DNA of 64,000 nucleotides. Origin: Novacetimonas maltaceti. Its GTDB lineage: Bacteria; Pseudomonadota; Alphaproteobacteria; Acetobacterales; Acetobacteraceae. A program made the position numbers and the translations under genes. Below are positions 27,225 to 35,977 of this stretch, in pieces. The notes under the pieces were generated by a model. That model had not been told where the DNA came from. It ran no database searches and saw only the letters and a program-made list of their open reading frames with translations. Position 1 is the first letter of the stretch. The number at the start of each line of letters is the position of its first letter. The DNA lies in assembly GCF_002906255.1 (NCBI RefSeq), contig NZ_POTC01000013.1, positions 1 through 64,000 on the forward strand. Reading direction: 5' to 3'.

Positions 27225-28269
27225 CATGTCTTCCCCCACGCCTTCGCCGGCCCCCCTGCTGGAGGTGCGCGACCTGTGCGTCAGCTTCCCTTCGGGCGGG
27301 CGGATGATCCCGATTGTCGAGCATGTGTCCTTCACGCTGGGCGAGCGCGAGATCCTGGGCCTGGTCGGGGAATCGGGGTCGGGAAAATCCGTGACGGCCA
27401 TGGCGGTCATGGGGCTGATCGACAGTCCGGGCGTGTGCATTACCGGCTCCGCGCTGTTTCGCGGGCAGGAACTCGTGGGTCTTGCGCCCGCGCGGATGCG
27501 GCGCCTGCGCGGCAGGCAGATCGCCATGATCTTCCAGGACCCGATGACGGCATTCACCCCCGTCTATACCATCGGCTGGCAGATAGATGAGCAGATCCGC
27601 GCGCATGAACGCATCACCCGCAGGCAGGCGCGCGCGCGCACGGTGCGGTTGCTGGGCGAAATGGGCGTGCCCGACCCCGAACGCACGGCCAACCGTTACC
27701 CGCACCAGCTTTCGGGGGGATTGCGCCAGCGCGCGATGATCGCCATGGCGCTGTCATGCAATCCCGCCCTGCTGATTGCCGATGAACCCACCACGGCGCT
27801 GGATGTCACGGTGCAGGCGCAGATCCTCGAACTCGTCCGCTCGCTGCGCGCCACGCATGGGTCTTCGGTGCTGATGATCACGCATGACATGGGCGTGGTG
27901 GCCGAAACATGCGACAGCACGCTGGTGCTGTATTCGGGGCGGGTGGCGGAAACCGGGCCGACGGATGTCCTGTTCGCGCATCCGGGCCATCCCTATACGG
28001 CGGCGCTGCTGGCCTCCATCCCGCCGCTCGACGGGCCGCGGCCCGAACGCCTGCCGACGATCGCCGGGACGCCCCCCGCGCCGCTGGAGCGCCCGGTAGG
28101 CTGCGCCTTCGGCCCGCGCTGTGCCTATGTCCATGAACGCTGCCGCATCACTCCGCCGCCGCTGGTTCCTGTCGGCCCCGCGCAGGAGGCGGCCTGTGTC
28201 CTGCCGACGGAAGGGCGTCCCCTGCCACCGCGTAACATGGCCATCGCCACGCACGGAGCCCCCGCATGA
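27214..28269 (+). CDS. Peptide ABC transporter ATP-binding protein, DppD/OppD type
   Basis: A 351-residue ATPase with Walker A GESGSGKS near 49, signature [15 protein letters not shown] near 165 (GL in place of the usual GQ or GM), Walker [13 protein letters not shown] near 183, and the OppD/DppD C-terminal domain with [14 protein letters not shown] cysteines near 290-310 that may hold an Fe-S cluster as in DppD. The ATG at 27214 overlaps the end of the permease gene by 11 bases; upstream codons in frame are not ATPase-like. Confidence 0.93.
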   Translation: MAADMSSPTPSPAPLLEVRDLCVSFPSGGRMIPIVEHVSFTLGEREILGLVGESGSGKSVTAMAVMGLIDSPGVCITGSALFRGQELVGLAPARMRRLRGRQIAMIFQDPMTAFTPVYTIGWQIDEQIRAHERITRRQARARTVRLLGEMGVPDPERTANRYPHQLSGGLRQRAMIAMALSCNPALLIADEPTTALDVTVQAQILELVRSLRATHGSSVLMITHDMGVVAETCDSTLVLYSGRVAETGPTDVLFAHPGHPYTAALLASIPPLDGPRPERLPTIAGTPPAPLERPVGCAFGPRCAYVHERCRITPPPLVPVGPAQEAACVLPTEGRPLPPRNMAIATHGAPA

Positions 28270-29270
28270 GCGCGCAGCAGGCCGCAACGATGACAGGCGA
28301 CGCCGCCCCCCTGATGGAGGTGCGCGACCTGCGCAAGACCTATGCCCTGCCACGCGGGCAGACGCTCAAGGCGGTGGATGGCATTTCCCTGTCGGTCATG
28401 CCGGGGGAGGTGCTGGGCCTGGTGGGGGAATCGGGATGTGGCAAGTCCACGCTGGGGCGCTGCCTGTTGCGGCTGATGGATGTGACGTCGGGGCAGATCC
28501 TGTTCGAGGGGCGCGACATCACGACATTGGGTGAACGCGCCCTGCGGCCGCTGCGGACGCGCATGCAGATGGTGTTCCAGGATTCCTATGCCTCGCTCAA
28601 CCCGCGCCGGCGCATCGGCGACCTGCTGGCCGAACCGCTGCGGGTGCATCCCGATGCGGACGGGCGCAGGCGTCCGGCTGCCGCCATCACCGCGCGCCTG
28701 CATGAACTGATGGAACTCGTCAGCCTGCCGCGCGCGGCCCTCAACCGCTATGCCCACGAATTTTCCGGCGGCCAGCGCCAGCGCATCAATATCGCGCGCG
28801 CGCTGGCGCTGTCGCCGCGACTGGTGGTGGCGGATGAACCTGTCTCGGCACTTGATGTCTCGGTGCAGGCGCAGATCGTCAACCTGTTCATGGACCTGCA
28901 GGCGCGGCTGGGCCTGACCTATGTCTTTGTCGCGCATGACCTTGCCGTGGTGCGCCAGATTTCCACCCGTGTCGCGGTGATGTATCTCGGCGCCGTGGTC
29001 GAACTGGGCGCAACCGACAGCGTGCTGCACCATCCGGCCCATCCCTATTCCGCCGCCCTGACCGCCGCCGTGCCGCGCCCGGTGGTGGGGGGCATGCGCG
29101 CCGTGCCGCTGGGCGGGGATATCCCAAGCCCCATCGCGCGCCCGGCGGGGTGCCGGTTCCATACGCGCTGCCCCCATGTGCAGGAGCGCTGCCGCGCCGA
29201 GGAACCCGTATTGCGCCCGGTGCGTCCCGGGCACGAGGTGGCCTGTCATTTCCCGCTGCCGGGGGCGTGA
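28266..29270 (+). CDS. Peptide ABC transporter ATP-binding protein, DppF/OppF type
   Basis: A 334-residue ATPase: Walker A GESGCGKST near 58, signature FSGGQRQRINIARAL near 170, Walker B LVVADEPVSALDVS near 190 and the C-terminal CRFHTRCPHVQERC motif near 298. Its ATG overlaps the TGA of the previous ATPase (ATGA, 28266-28269). It completes a full five-subunit Dpp/Opp importer, all genes in frame and coupled. Confidence 0.94.
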   Translation: MSAQQAATMTGDAAPLMEVRDLRKTYALPRGQTLKAVDGISLSVMPGEVLGLVGESGCGKSTLGRCLLRLMDVTSGQILFEGRDITTLGERALRPLRTRMQMVFQDSYASLNPRRRIGDLLAEPLRVHPDADGRRRPAAAITARLHELMELVSLPRAALNRYAHEFSGGQRQRINIARALALSPRLVVADEPVSALDVSVQAQIVNLFMDLQARLGLTYVFVAHDLAVVRQISTRVAVMYLGAVVELGATDSVLHHPAHPYSAALTAAVPRPVVGGMRAVPLGGDIPSPIARPAGCRFHTRCPHVQERCRAEEPVLRPVRPGHEVACHFPLPGA

Positions 29271-29379
29271 CGCACCGGCGCACATTCATCGCGATGCGGG
29301 AATGAAATTTGCGGGGTGCGCGGGAATATATGCTACCTTTGCGCCATGCTGCCTGCATGAACCGGAAAGGGGCGGGATT

Positions 29380-30306
29380 GTGGAACTGAAATGGCTGGAA
29401 GATTTCGTCTGCCTTTCACGTACCCTCAGCTTTTCCCGTGCGGCGCGTGAACGCAATGTCAGCCAGCCCGCCTTTTCCAAGCGTATCCGCCAGCTTGAAC
29501 AGTGGGCGGGCGCGCCCCTTGTCAACAGGGTCAGCTATCCCGCCGAACTGACGGTGGAGGGCAGGCGTTTCCTGGAAGAGGCGACGGAGATCGTGGCCGC
29601 TTTCTACAGGGCGCAGCGCAGCGTCCACCCGCCGCCGTCCGACCCGTTCGAGGTCGTGACGATCGCGGCCCTGCATACGCTGGCGCTGACGCTGATCCCG
29701 CATTATTTCGGCAGCCGCCGCAACATGCCGCCCATGACGCGGCTGAAGGTGACGCCGGACCTTGGCGGGATAGAGGACAACCTCAACCGGTTGGTGACGG
29801 GGGGCGCGGATTTTTTCCTGACCTATGCCCATCCCCTTGTGCCGTTCCATCTGGACCCGGCGCTGTTTCCCTTCATCCGGCTGGGGGTGGAGCGGGTGCT
29901 GCCGGTATGTGCGCCGGAACTGGGCGCGCGGGTGCATCATGCGATGGCGCACGCCCAACCGGTCGATTACCTGAGCTATGGCGATGAATCGTTTTTTGGC
30001 GTTGCCCTGTCGAAGCTTTTTGCACGGCATGACGGATTTCGGCGGCAGGTCGTCTGTGAGGACACGCTGTCGGTGGGACTGATGTCCATGGCGCGGGCTG
30101 GCTGGGGGGTGGCATGGCTGCCCGAAGGGCTGATCCGCAATGAACTTGATGATGGCCTGCTGGTGCAGGTTACAAATGACCCTGCAATGGTGCTGGAGGT
30201 GGAGACACGGCTTTATCGCCATGCCAATGCGGCCCGTCCGGTATGTGACCAGGTATGGGATGTCTTTACCTCACGCGCGAACAGGTTCGCCCCGGCCCAT
30301 GCCTGA
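29380..30306 (+). CDS. LysR-family transcriptional regulator
   Basis: A 308-residue regulator beginning at GTG 29380 (VELKWLEDFVCLSRTLSFS), the usual LysR start, with GGAAAGGGGCGGG upstream. Helix-turn-helix SRAARERNVSQPAFSKRIRQLE is at about 20-41, and the effector domain from about 90. Start codons further upstream add non-LysR sequence. It lies 109 bases after the peptide transporter operon on the same strand and is convergent with the amidase operon. It is the second candidate for binding the TAACC-N3-GGTTA boxes. Confidence 0.9.
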   Translation: MELKWLEDFVCLSRTLSFSRAARERNVSQPAFSKRIRQLEQWAGAPLVNRVSYPAELTVEGRRFLEEATEIVAAFYRAQRSVHPPPSDPFEVVTIAALHTLALTLIPHYFGSRRNMPPMTRLKVTPDLGGIEDNLNRLVTGGADFFLTYAHPLVPFHLDPALFPFIRLGVERVLPVCAPELGARVHHAMAHAQPVDYLSYGDESFFGVALSKLFARHDGFRRQVVCEDTLSVGLMSMARAGWGVAWLPEGLIRNELDDGLLVQVTNDPAMVLEVETRLYRHANAARPVCDQVWDVFTSRANRFAPAHA

Positions 30307-30328
30307 CGGCACACGCCGCAGTCCATGA

Positions 30329-30360
30329 ACGTTTTTGGTGAAGGTTTTTTTTGAAAATCT
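30329..30360. repeat. Degenerate copy of the hairpin repeat
   Basis: AACGTTTTTGGTGAAGGTTTTTTTTGAAAATCTT keeps the GTTTTTGGTGAAG end of the repeat but has lost the perfect hairpin. It lies between two convergent genes. Confidence 0.5.
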
Positions 30361-30404
30361 TGAAAATAAAAAGAGAAATCTAGAAACGTCGGCATCCGGT
30401 AACA

Positions 30405-31736
30405 TCACGATGCGGGGCCGGCAGGTAACGCCCGGCGCAACCCCTGCCGCGCGATCAGGCCTTCAAGCCAGATGGCATGTTCCAGCAAAGTCCGGTCACT
30501 GCCCCGCCGCGCGCTCAGCAGCACACCGACCGGACGGCCCCCATCATCTTCCCCGCATGGGATGCTGATGGAAGGATGGCCGCTGATATTCGTCACCGTG
30601 CAGTTGCGCGATGCCAGCAGGGGATGTTCGGCCGTCATCGCCTCGGGGGGCAGGGCAGGTATCTGCGCCGTGGGTTCAAGCAGCAGGTCGCATGTCTCCA
30701 GCACCCGGTCCATGTCCGCCCTTATGGCGGCCTGTTCGCGGCGTGCATCCTCGATTTCGCTGAGGGAGACGGAACTTTTCCGCAACAGGCGTTCGCGCAG
30801 GGCAGGGGAAATGGCATCGGGGCTTTTGTGCACGGCATCGCGCCAGACCTGCCATGATTCGGCAAAAAGCGCGCCTGTGACAGGCAATGTCCGGGCATGC
30901 AGTGCCGTTGCGCAGTCGATGGGCACGATGCCCCCGTCATGCAGGGCCGACAGCAGCCGGTCCATGACTCCGGTGATGCTGGCGTCACAATTTTCAAATC
31001 CCTCCCACCGGATGCCGATACGTGGCGTGCGTGGTGGTTGGGGGGTGGGAGCCGTGGCGCCATGGTCGATGGCGCAGAACAGGTGCAGCGCGTCGCGTGC
31101 GGTGCGTGTCAGCAGACCGACATGGTCAAGGCTGGGGACAAGGGGCATGATCCCGGTCATGTCCCAGCGGGCCGCCGTGGGCTTGAACCCCGCGATGCCG
31201 CAGCAATGTGCGGGAAAGCGGATGGAACATGCGGTATCCGTGCCAAGCGCGGCCATGGTGAGCCCATTGGCCACGGCGGCGGCGGACCCGCTGCTGGACC
31301 CGCCGGGGTCCAGTCGGGTGTCGCGTGGATTGCGGGTGCGTGCCCCCACGGCATTTTCGCCGGTCGTGCCCCATGCCAGTTCGCACATGCTGGTCACGGC
31401 GGGGAACAGTGCACCCGCCGCGCGCAGGCGGGCGATGATCCACGCATCCTGCGCCGCAATGCGCCCGGCGAACAGGCGGCTGCCCCCCTGTATGGGGGTG
31501 TTGGCGATATCTATGTTGTCCTTTACCGCGATGTTCAACCCATGGAGCGGCAGCCCCGCGCGCTGCTGTCCGGACAGGCGGGCCAGGGCCTGTGCTTCCT
31601 GAAGGGTGGCCGCGTGCCGGACATGGCGCAGGGCATGCACGCCTGTATCGCGTGCCTCCATCCGCGCCAGTTCCGTGCGGATGGCCGCACCGGGATCCGC
31701 ATCGCGGCGATGCCCTGTCGTGCGGCCGGATGTCAT
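30405..31736 (-). CDS. Amidase signature family hydrolase
   Basis: A 443-residue amidase. The Ser-cisSer-Lys triad is visible: Lys72 in AVKDNIDI, cis-Ser in GGSSSGSAAA (near 147) and nucleophile Ser171 in TDTACSIR. The usual TGGSIR oxyanion motif is TACSIR here, an uncommon change. The start ATG 31736 overlaps the TGA of the DmpA-like gene (ATGA), which also rules out the longer upstream reading. It is the last gene of the operon D-amino acid transaminase-DmpA-amidase. Members hydrolyse amides, peptide amides or Asp/Glu side-chain amides; the substrate is not known. Confidence 0.9.
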   Translation of the reverse strand: MTSGRTTGHRRDADPGAAIRTELARMEARDTGVHALRHVRHAATLQEAQALARLSGQQRAGLPLHGLNIAVKDNIDIANTPIQGGSRLFAGRIAAQDAWIIARLRAAGALFPAVTSMCELAWGTTGENAVGARTRNPRDTRLDPGGSSSGSAAAVANGLTMAALGTDTACSIRFPAHCCGIAGFKPTAARWDMTGIMPLVPSLDHVGLLTRTARDALHLFCAIDHGATAPTPQPPRTPRIGIRWEGFENCDASITGVMDRLLSALHDGGIVPIDCATALHARTLPVTGALFAESWQVWRDAVHKSPDAISPALRERLLRKSSVSLSEIEDARREQAAIRADMDRVLETCDLLLEPTAQIPALPPEAMTAEHPLLASRNCTVTNISGHPSISIPCGEDDGGRPVGVLLSARRGSDRTLLEHAIWLEGLIARQGLRRALPAGPAS

Positions 31737-32788
31737 GGGTGCGGGTGGGCCGCCAGCACGTCCGACAGGGCAGGGAACACCACGCCGTTGCGTCCGGTGA
31801 CGGGGGCGGCCGCGCACAGGGCGTTGAGCACGGCTTCCTGCGTGGCTTCGGCCACCGCGCGGAACAGCGTGTCGATATGCGCCTCGTTCAGCATGGGGCG
31901 GTTGATGACGCCTTCGGGTTCGTGCAGGTGGAAGCGGACGCCGGGGCAGAAACCCACCGCGACATCGCCGCTGCCATTGCCCCAGAACGATCCCAGCCGT
32001 CCGATCCCCACGCCCGCGCGACGGATGACGCGGCGCAGCTGCCGGTAATCCAGCGGCAGGTCGGTGGCGACAACCATGATGACGGAACCGCGTTCGCGTT
32101 CATTGTGCAGGGCCGGGGCGGCCGGGGGCGCGATGCGTCGCCCGTCGGGCAGGGTCAGGTCGCCCGGCATGCCGAAATTGGCCAGTACCAGCACGCCGAG
32201 AATCCCCTGGTGCATCCCGGCCGCGACATGGCGCGACGACGTGCCGATCCCGCCCTTGAAACCGAACGCCGTCATGCCGGTGCCCGCGCCGACGCCACCC
32301 TGCGCCACCGTGCCGCCCTGTGCATCGCGTATCGCCTGCAACGCATCATCCGGCGTTACGGCCAGCGCCTGTATGTCATTGATGCGCCCGTCATTGCATT
32401 CGCACACCAGCGGGTTGACCGTCGACAGGCTGCGGCCGATTTCGGGATTGCGCCTGATGGCGTCGCGGATCAGCGCCTCGGCCCCCGCACTGACGGACAG
32501 GGTGTTGGTCAGCAGGATCGGCGTTTCGATCTGGCCGAGTTCCTCGACCTGCATCAGGCCGACGCTCTTGCCGAACCCGTTGAAGACATGTACCGCGCCC
32601 AGCGGACGGTCGCGGAACAGGTCGCCATCATGGGGCAGGATGCAGGTGACGCCCGTCTGCACCGGGCCGTTGCGCAGCGTACGGTGCCCGACGCGCACGC
32701 CGGGGACATCGGTGATGGCATTGTACGGGCCGGGCGGCAGGATGCCACAGCCCAGCCGGAAGCGGCGCGCGGGACTGTCGAGTGTCAT
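31733..32788 (-). CDS. dmpA: DmpA/P1-family (S58) aminopeptidase/D-amidase, self-processing
   Basis: A 351-residue Ntn-like aminopeptidase. The start NAITDVPGVRVGH (23-35) and VHVFNGFGKSVGLMQVEELG (67-85) are family marks. The autoproteolytic site is Gly234-Ser235 in ERGSVIMVVATD, matching the DmpA Gly-Ser cleavage that frees the nucleophilic Ser. DmpA from Ochrobactrum removes N-terminal L-residues and also hydrolyses D-Ala amides and esters; relatives act on beta-peptides. It overlaps its neighbours by four bases on both sides (32785-32788 and 31733-31736), so the three genes are translated together. Confidence 0.93.
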   Translation of the reverse strand: MTLDSPARRFRLGCGILPPGPYNAITDVPGVRVGHRTLRNGPVQTGVTCILPHDGDLFRDRPLGAVHVFNGFGKSVGLMQVEELGQIETPILLTNTLSVSAGAEALIRDAIRRNPEIGRSLSTVNPLVCECNDGRINDIQALAVTPDDALQAIRDAQGGTVAQGGVGAGTGMTAFGFKGGIGTSSRHVAAGMHQGILGVLVLANFGMPGDLTLPDGRRIAPPAAPALHNERERGSVIMVVATDLPLDYRQLRRVIRRAGVGIGRLGSFWGNGSGDVAVGFCPGVRFHLHEPEGVINRPMLNEAHIDTLFRAVAEATQEAVLNALCAAAPVTGRNGVVFPALSDVLAAHPHP

Positions 32789-33651
32789 GGCGCACCCGTG
32801 GCGGCGAGGGCGCGGATGAAGGCGACATACGCATCCTGCAGGCGCTTCGTGACCTTCCCGATCCGTCCGTCGCCCACGACATGGTCGTCAATGCGGGTGA
32901 TGGGAACGACCATGTATGTCGCGCTGGTCGCGAAGACCTCTGGCGCGCGTGACAGTTCGTCGCGCGTGATGACGCGTTCTTCCACCGTCATCCCGGCCTC
33001 CCGCGCCAGGGTGATGATCCGCTGGCGCGTGCAGCCGGCCAGAAGGTGGTTCGACAGCGGGCGCGTGACCAGCGTGCCAGTATCGGTGACGATGAAGATG
33101 TTGGAGGACGACCCTTCGGTCACGCCCTGTTCGTCGACGAAGATGGTATCGTTGAACCCGTTGGCAAGCGCGCTGCGCTTGGCCATGACCTGTGGCAGCA
33201 GCATGACCGTCTTGATGTCGCGATGGAGCCAGCGGATGTCGGGCTGCACCTGCACCGTGATCCCGCGCGACAGGTGCGGGGCGGACAGGATGTCCTGTGC
33301 CTGCGTCAGGATGAACAGCGTGAGGCGTTCCTGCGGCACGGCGGTAAACGCGCGCGGGGTCGCGCCGGGCGTGACCTGCAGGTAGGCAAGCCCGTCCGTG
33401 ACGCCGTTACGCCGGGCAAGGTCGTTGATGACCTGTTCGAGTTGCGGGCGTTCGGGCGGCGGGGCCATGCCACATGCGGCAAGGGAGCGGTCCAGCCGCG
33501 CAAGGTGGCTGTCCATGTCCACGAAGCACCCGTTGACGACGATACAGACCTCATAGATCCCTTCACCGAACAGGAAGGCCCGATCAAAGGGGGAAATCCG
33601 TGCACTCTCCGCAGGCTGGAATTCCCCGTTCAGGTAGATCAGTGACCCCAT
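32785..33651 (-). CDS. dat: D-amino acid aminotransferase (PLP fold type IV)
   Basis: A 288-residue class IV aminotransferase. YLNGEF (6-11), ISPFDRAFLFGEGIYEV (19-35), Lys147 in RDIKTVMLLP, the PLP glutamate in GVTEGSSSNIF (near 175) and the D-AAT-like RWLHRDIK pattern favour D-alanine aminotransferase over branched-chain IlvE. The reaction moves the amino group of a D-amino acid to 2-oxoglutarate. It heads the operon with DmpA and an amidase, both able to release D-residues, so it likely serves catabolism of D-amino acids. A possible promoter TTGAGA-N16-TATCAA lies in the 131-base gap upstream. Confidence 0.87.
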   Translation of the reverse strand: MGSLIYLNGEFQPAESARISPFDRAFLFGEGIYEVCIVVNGCFVDMDSHLARLDRSLAACGMAPPPERPQLEQVINDLARRNGVTDGLAYLQVTPGATPRAFTAVPQERLTLFILTQAQDILSAPHLSRGITVQVQPDIRWLHRDIKTVMLLPQVMAKRSALANGFNDTIFVDEQGVTEGSSSNIFIVTDTGTLVTRPLSNHLLAGCTRQRIITLAREAGMTVEERVITRDELSRAPEVFATSATYMVVPITRIDDHVVGDGRIGKVTKRLQDAYVAFIRALAATGAP

Positions 33652-33782
33652 GTCTTGCTCCGGTATGGCGAAAATGGATGGCGGACATTATGGCCCCGGA
33701 TCGGGCGGCCGTCGAATTGATATTTTCTTTGCTTCCATTCTCAAAAGTTACTGGATGCGACACACCCTGCGGCCCCGTGGGG

Positions 33783-34052
33783 TCAGCGCCGCTGCCGTGC
33801 GGACCATGCTGCGATGCCGGCCGCGACCAGCAGCCCGGCGATGGAAAATGTCGCGCACCACAGCAGCACGCCGCCCACGACGCCATCCGTCAGCGCCGTG
33901 CCGAGGGCAAGGGCAGGGGTCCCAGCCCGGATCACCCGCAGCATCGGGCGATAACGCGCAGGCACGCCCGGCAGGCGGTAGCGTGTGCAGTGCAGTCCGG
34001 CATGGCATGCGAGGCAGCAGGCCCACAGCAGGACAAGGCAGGGGATCATCAT
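33783..34052 (-). CDS. DUF3325-like small inner-membrane protein
   Basis: An 89-residue protein with about three hydrophobic helices (CLVLLWACCLACHAGLH; RAGTPALALGTALTDGVVGGVLLW; FSIAGLLVAAGIAAW). Its ATG overlaps the stop of the PepSY gene (ATGA, 34049-34052). Small DUF3325 proteins commonly follow PepSY-TM genes next to siderophore receptors; their role is unknown, perhaps ferric-siderophore reduction at the inner membrane. Confidence 0.65.
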   Translation of the reverse strand: MMIPCLVLLWACCLACHAGLHCTRYRLPGVPARYRPMLRVIRAGTPALALGTALTDGVVGGVLLWCATFSIAGLLVAAGIAAWSARQRR

Positions 34053-35509
34053 CGGGCATCCCCGCCTGTTCGCCGCATGGCATACAGTCCGCCAAGGCCG
34101 CACAGGAATGCCATTGCGCCGACGCCCCCATGCAGGGCGGGGGCATGCCGCCATGCCGTCATGCCGGTCATGGCATCCATGGCCGGCACCCCACAGCCGA
34201 GCAGCGCGATGATGGCAAGCTGTTCGCGCCATCCCCGCATCGGCAGTCCTTGGCATGAGCGCAGGACACCATGCAGCGCGCAGGCCGCCCATATGCCAAG
34301 GAACATTGTGATCTCCGCCATGTCCCGTCCGGGCCGTCCCGCAGGCAGCATCCGGTTGGCCCACAGGAAGGACAGGATACCGATCGGTAAACCCGTTATG
34401 GTGGCGATGGCCAGCCCTTCCGCGATGCGGAAGGCGACCCGGTGTCCCGACTGGCGGCGTCGTTTCATCAGGAACAGCACCAGGCCGGTTGCAATCGTTG
34501 CCGTCGCCCCAAGGCCGGATATGAAATACAGCCAGCGCAGCGCGGGCGGGGCAAAGCGTGCGTAATGCAACCCGTGCATCAGTTGCAGGGTCGTGGCGAT
34601 GGGGCGGCGCGTCAGTGTCGTGCCCAGCAGGCGCCCGTCCGGCAGGGCGAAATCGACATGGTCGCGCGTCAGGAACGGGCCGGAGGCGTCGCTTGCAGAA
34701 ATGCTCAGCCGGTCGGGTGAAAACAGGATGAAACCACATTCCCGGCCACCGAGGTTCGTGCGCGCCGTCTCCAGCAACGGGCGCAGGTGCGCCACCATGG
34801 GCAGGGGCGGGGCAGGGCGCGACGGGGGCGCTGCGGCGGGCTTCGGTGCCGCCACCATGGGCAGGCGCGCGGGCAGGATCGTGTCGGCATGCACAAGAAT
34901 GCCGGTATAGGCCATCATGACGGTAAAGGGCAGGAACAGCACGCCGCCGAGCAGGTGCGCATCCAGCCATGACCGGATACGCGATCCAGACAGGCGCAGC
35001 ATGACAAGGTCGGGCAGCAGCGCGCGCAGATGGATGATGATCCCGGCCCCCACCGAAACCAGCAGCCCGAGTGCGAGGATATTGACAATGCCCACGCCAA
35101 TCGTGCCGCCCCCACGCAGTGTATAATGGAAGTTGTAGAAGAACTTCCCCCCCGCCGTGGCGCGTGCCGCGATGGGTGCGCCCGTGCGCGGGTCGAGCAC
35201 GTCGCCCGTGAATTCATGGCCATTGTAATGCAGGACCTCCAGCACCGGCATCCGGGCGGAGGGCAGGTTGAGGAACGCGAAGATACCCCGCGCCTGCTGT
35301 TCGCGCACCCGTGCGGCCGCTGCATCAAGTGCCGCATCCGTAAGGGGCGTGCCAGCGGGGATATCTATTTCCGGCTGCATCCAGCGCGTGATTTCCGTAT
35401 CGAAAACCGCAAGCGTGCCGGTGGCGCAGATACAGGCCAGCACAAGCCCGCACACGAACCCGATCCATGTGTGCAGCCATCCCATGCGTGTACGCAGCGT
35501 TTCGCGCAT
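34049..35509 (-). CDS. PepSY-associated TM protein, iron-uptake type
   Basis: A 486-residue inner-membrane protein of the PepSY_TM family. The first helix follows RTRMGWLHTWIGFVCGLVLACICATGTLAVFD (residues 9-38). A periplasmic PepSY-like domain, helices near 150-180 and 200-220, a Pro/Ala-rich loop (about 230-265) with duplicated LPMVA segments, and four more helices follow. Relatives are Fur-controlled and are thought to reduce or release iron from siderophores in the periplasm. The ATG 35509 is used because upstream residues lie inside the preceding small gene and do not fit the family. It overlaps both neighbours. Confidence 0.87.
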   Translation of the reverse strand: MRETLRTRMGWLHTWIGFVCGLVLACICATGTLAVFDTEITRWMQPEIDIPAGTPLTDAALDAAAARVREQQARGIFAFLNLPSARMPVLEVLHYNGHEFTGDVLDPRTGAPIAARATAGGKFFYNFHYTLRGGGTIGVGIVNILALGLLVSVGAGIIIHLRALLPDLVMLRLSGSRIRSWLDAHLLGGVLFLPFTVMMAYTGILVHADTILPARLPMVAAPKPAAAPPSRPAPPLPMVAHLRPLLETARTNLGGRECGFILFSPDRLSISASDASGPFLTRDHVDFALPDGRLLGTTLTRRPIATTLQLMHGLHYARFAPPALRWLYFISGLGATATIATGLVLFLMKRRRQSGHRVAFRIAEGLAIATITGLPIGILSFLWANRMLPAGRPGRDMAEITMFLGIWAACALHGVLRSCQGLPMRGWREQLAIIALLGCGVPAMDAMTGMTAWRHAPALHGGVGAMAFLCGLGGLYAMRRTGGDAR

Positions 35510-35799
35510 TATGGCACGACCTGCGGCCATAATGCGAGCAGACCGCCCAGTACGATGAGCATGACCAGCCCGCGATGGCGCGCCCGCATCCCGAAACAGG
35601 CCAGCACCATGACCGGCAGGCAGGCGATGGCGATGACCTGGCCCAGAGCCGTGGCCTCGGCCGGCAGGGGCGCATGCCAGCAACTGGCGTCATGCACGAT
35701 CAGGCGCGCGACAACATACGACAGCAGGCATGCCGCCACGGCGGTGCGGAGCCTGTCTGCGGACAGCGCGGATTTCTGTTTCGCCTTGTCGCGGGTCAC
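35509..35799 (-). CDS. DUF3649-like small inner-membrane protein
   Basis: A 96-residue protein with three hydrophobic segments (TAVAACLLSYVVARLIV; LGQVIAIACLPVMVLACFGM; GLVMLIVLGGLLALW). GTG 35799 is taken as start because CAAGGACATCC gives a good ribosome site six bases before it. Its stop overlaps the PepSY start. DUF3649-PepSY-DUF3325 is a recurrent iron-uptake order. It is divergent from a TonB receptor across a region with Fur-like boxes. Confidence 0.65.
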   Translation of the reverse strand: MTRDKAKQKSALSADRLRTAVAACLLSYVVARLIVHDASCWHAPLPAEATALGQVIAIACLPVMVLACFGMRARHRGLVMLIVLGGLLALWPQVVP

Positions 35800-35830
35800 G
35801 GATGTCCTTGTGTTACAGAGTGTTAAATAA

Positions 35831-35847
35831 ATGCGACACATTCGCAT
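35831..35847. promoter_or_regulatory. Fur-like operator 1
   Basis: ATGCGA-CACAT-TCGCAT, a perfect palindrome apart from its centre, 32 bases upstream of the DUF3649 gene. The same TGCGA-N5-TCGCA unit occurs at 35912-35926. TGC-rich palindromes of this kind fit alphaproteobacterial Fur sites. Confidence 0.6.
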
Positions 35848-35910
35848 GTGGTGTTCATGCCACAAATTTGCACCTTTTGCGAAAACTGTGTGATAACGCC
35901 CTTTCTGCTG

Positions 35911-35938
35911 TTGCGACTTACTCGCACTTGCGTATATC
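35911..35938 (+). promoter_or_regulatory. Promoter of TonB receptor with Fur-like operator 2
   Basis: TTGCGA (35911-35916) and TATATC (35933-35938) with a 16-base spacer form a plausible promoter. TGCGA-CTTAC-TCGCA (35912-35926) covers the -35 element, so a bound repressor would block polymerase. Placement before a siderophore receptor supports Fur control. Confidence 0.6.
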
Positions 35939-35977
35939 ACGCCGCGACGCAACCGTTTTTACCCGAGGCTCCCTGTG

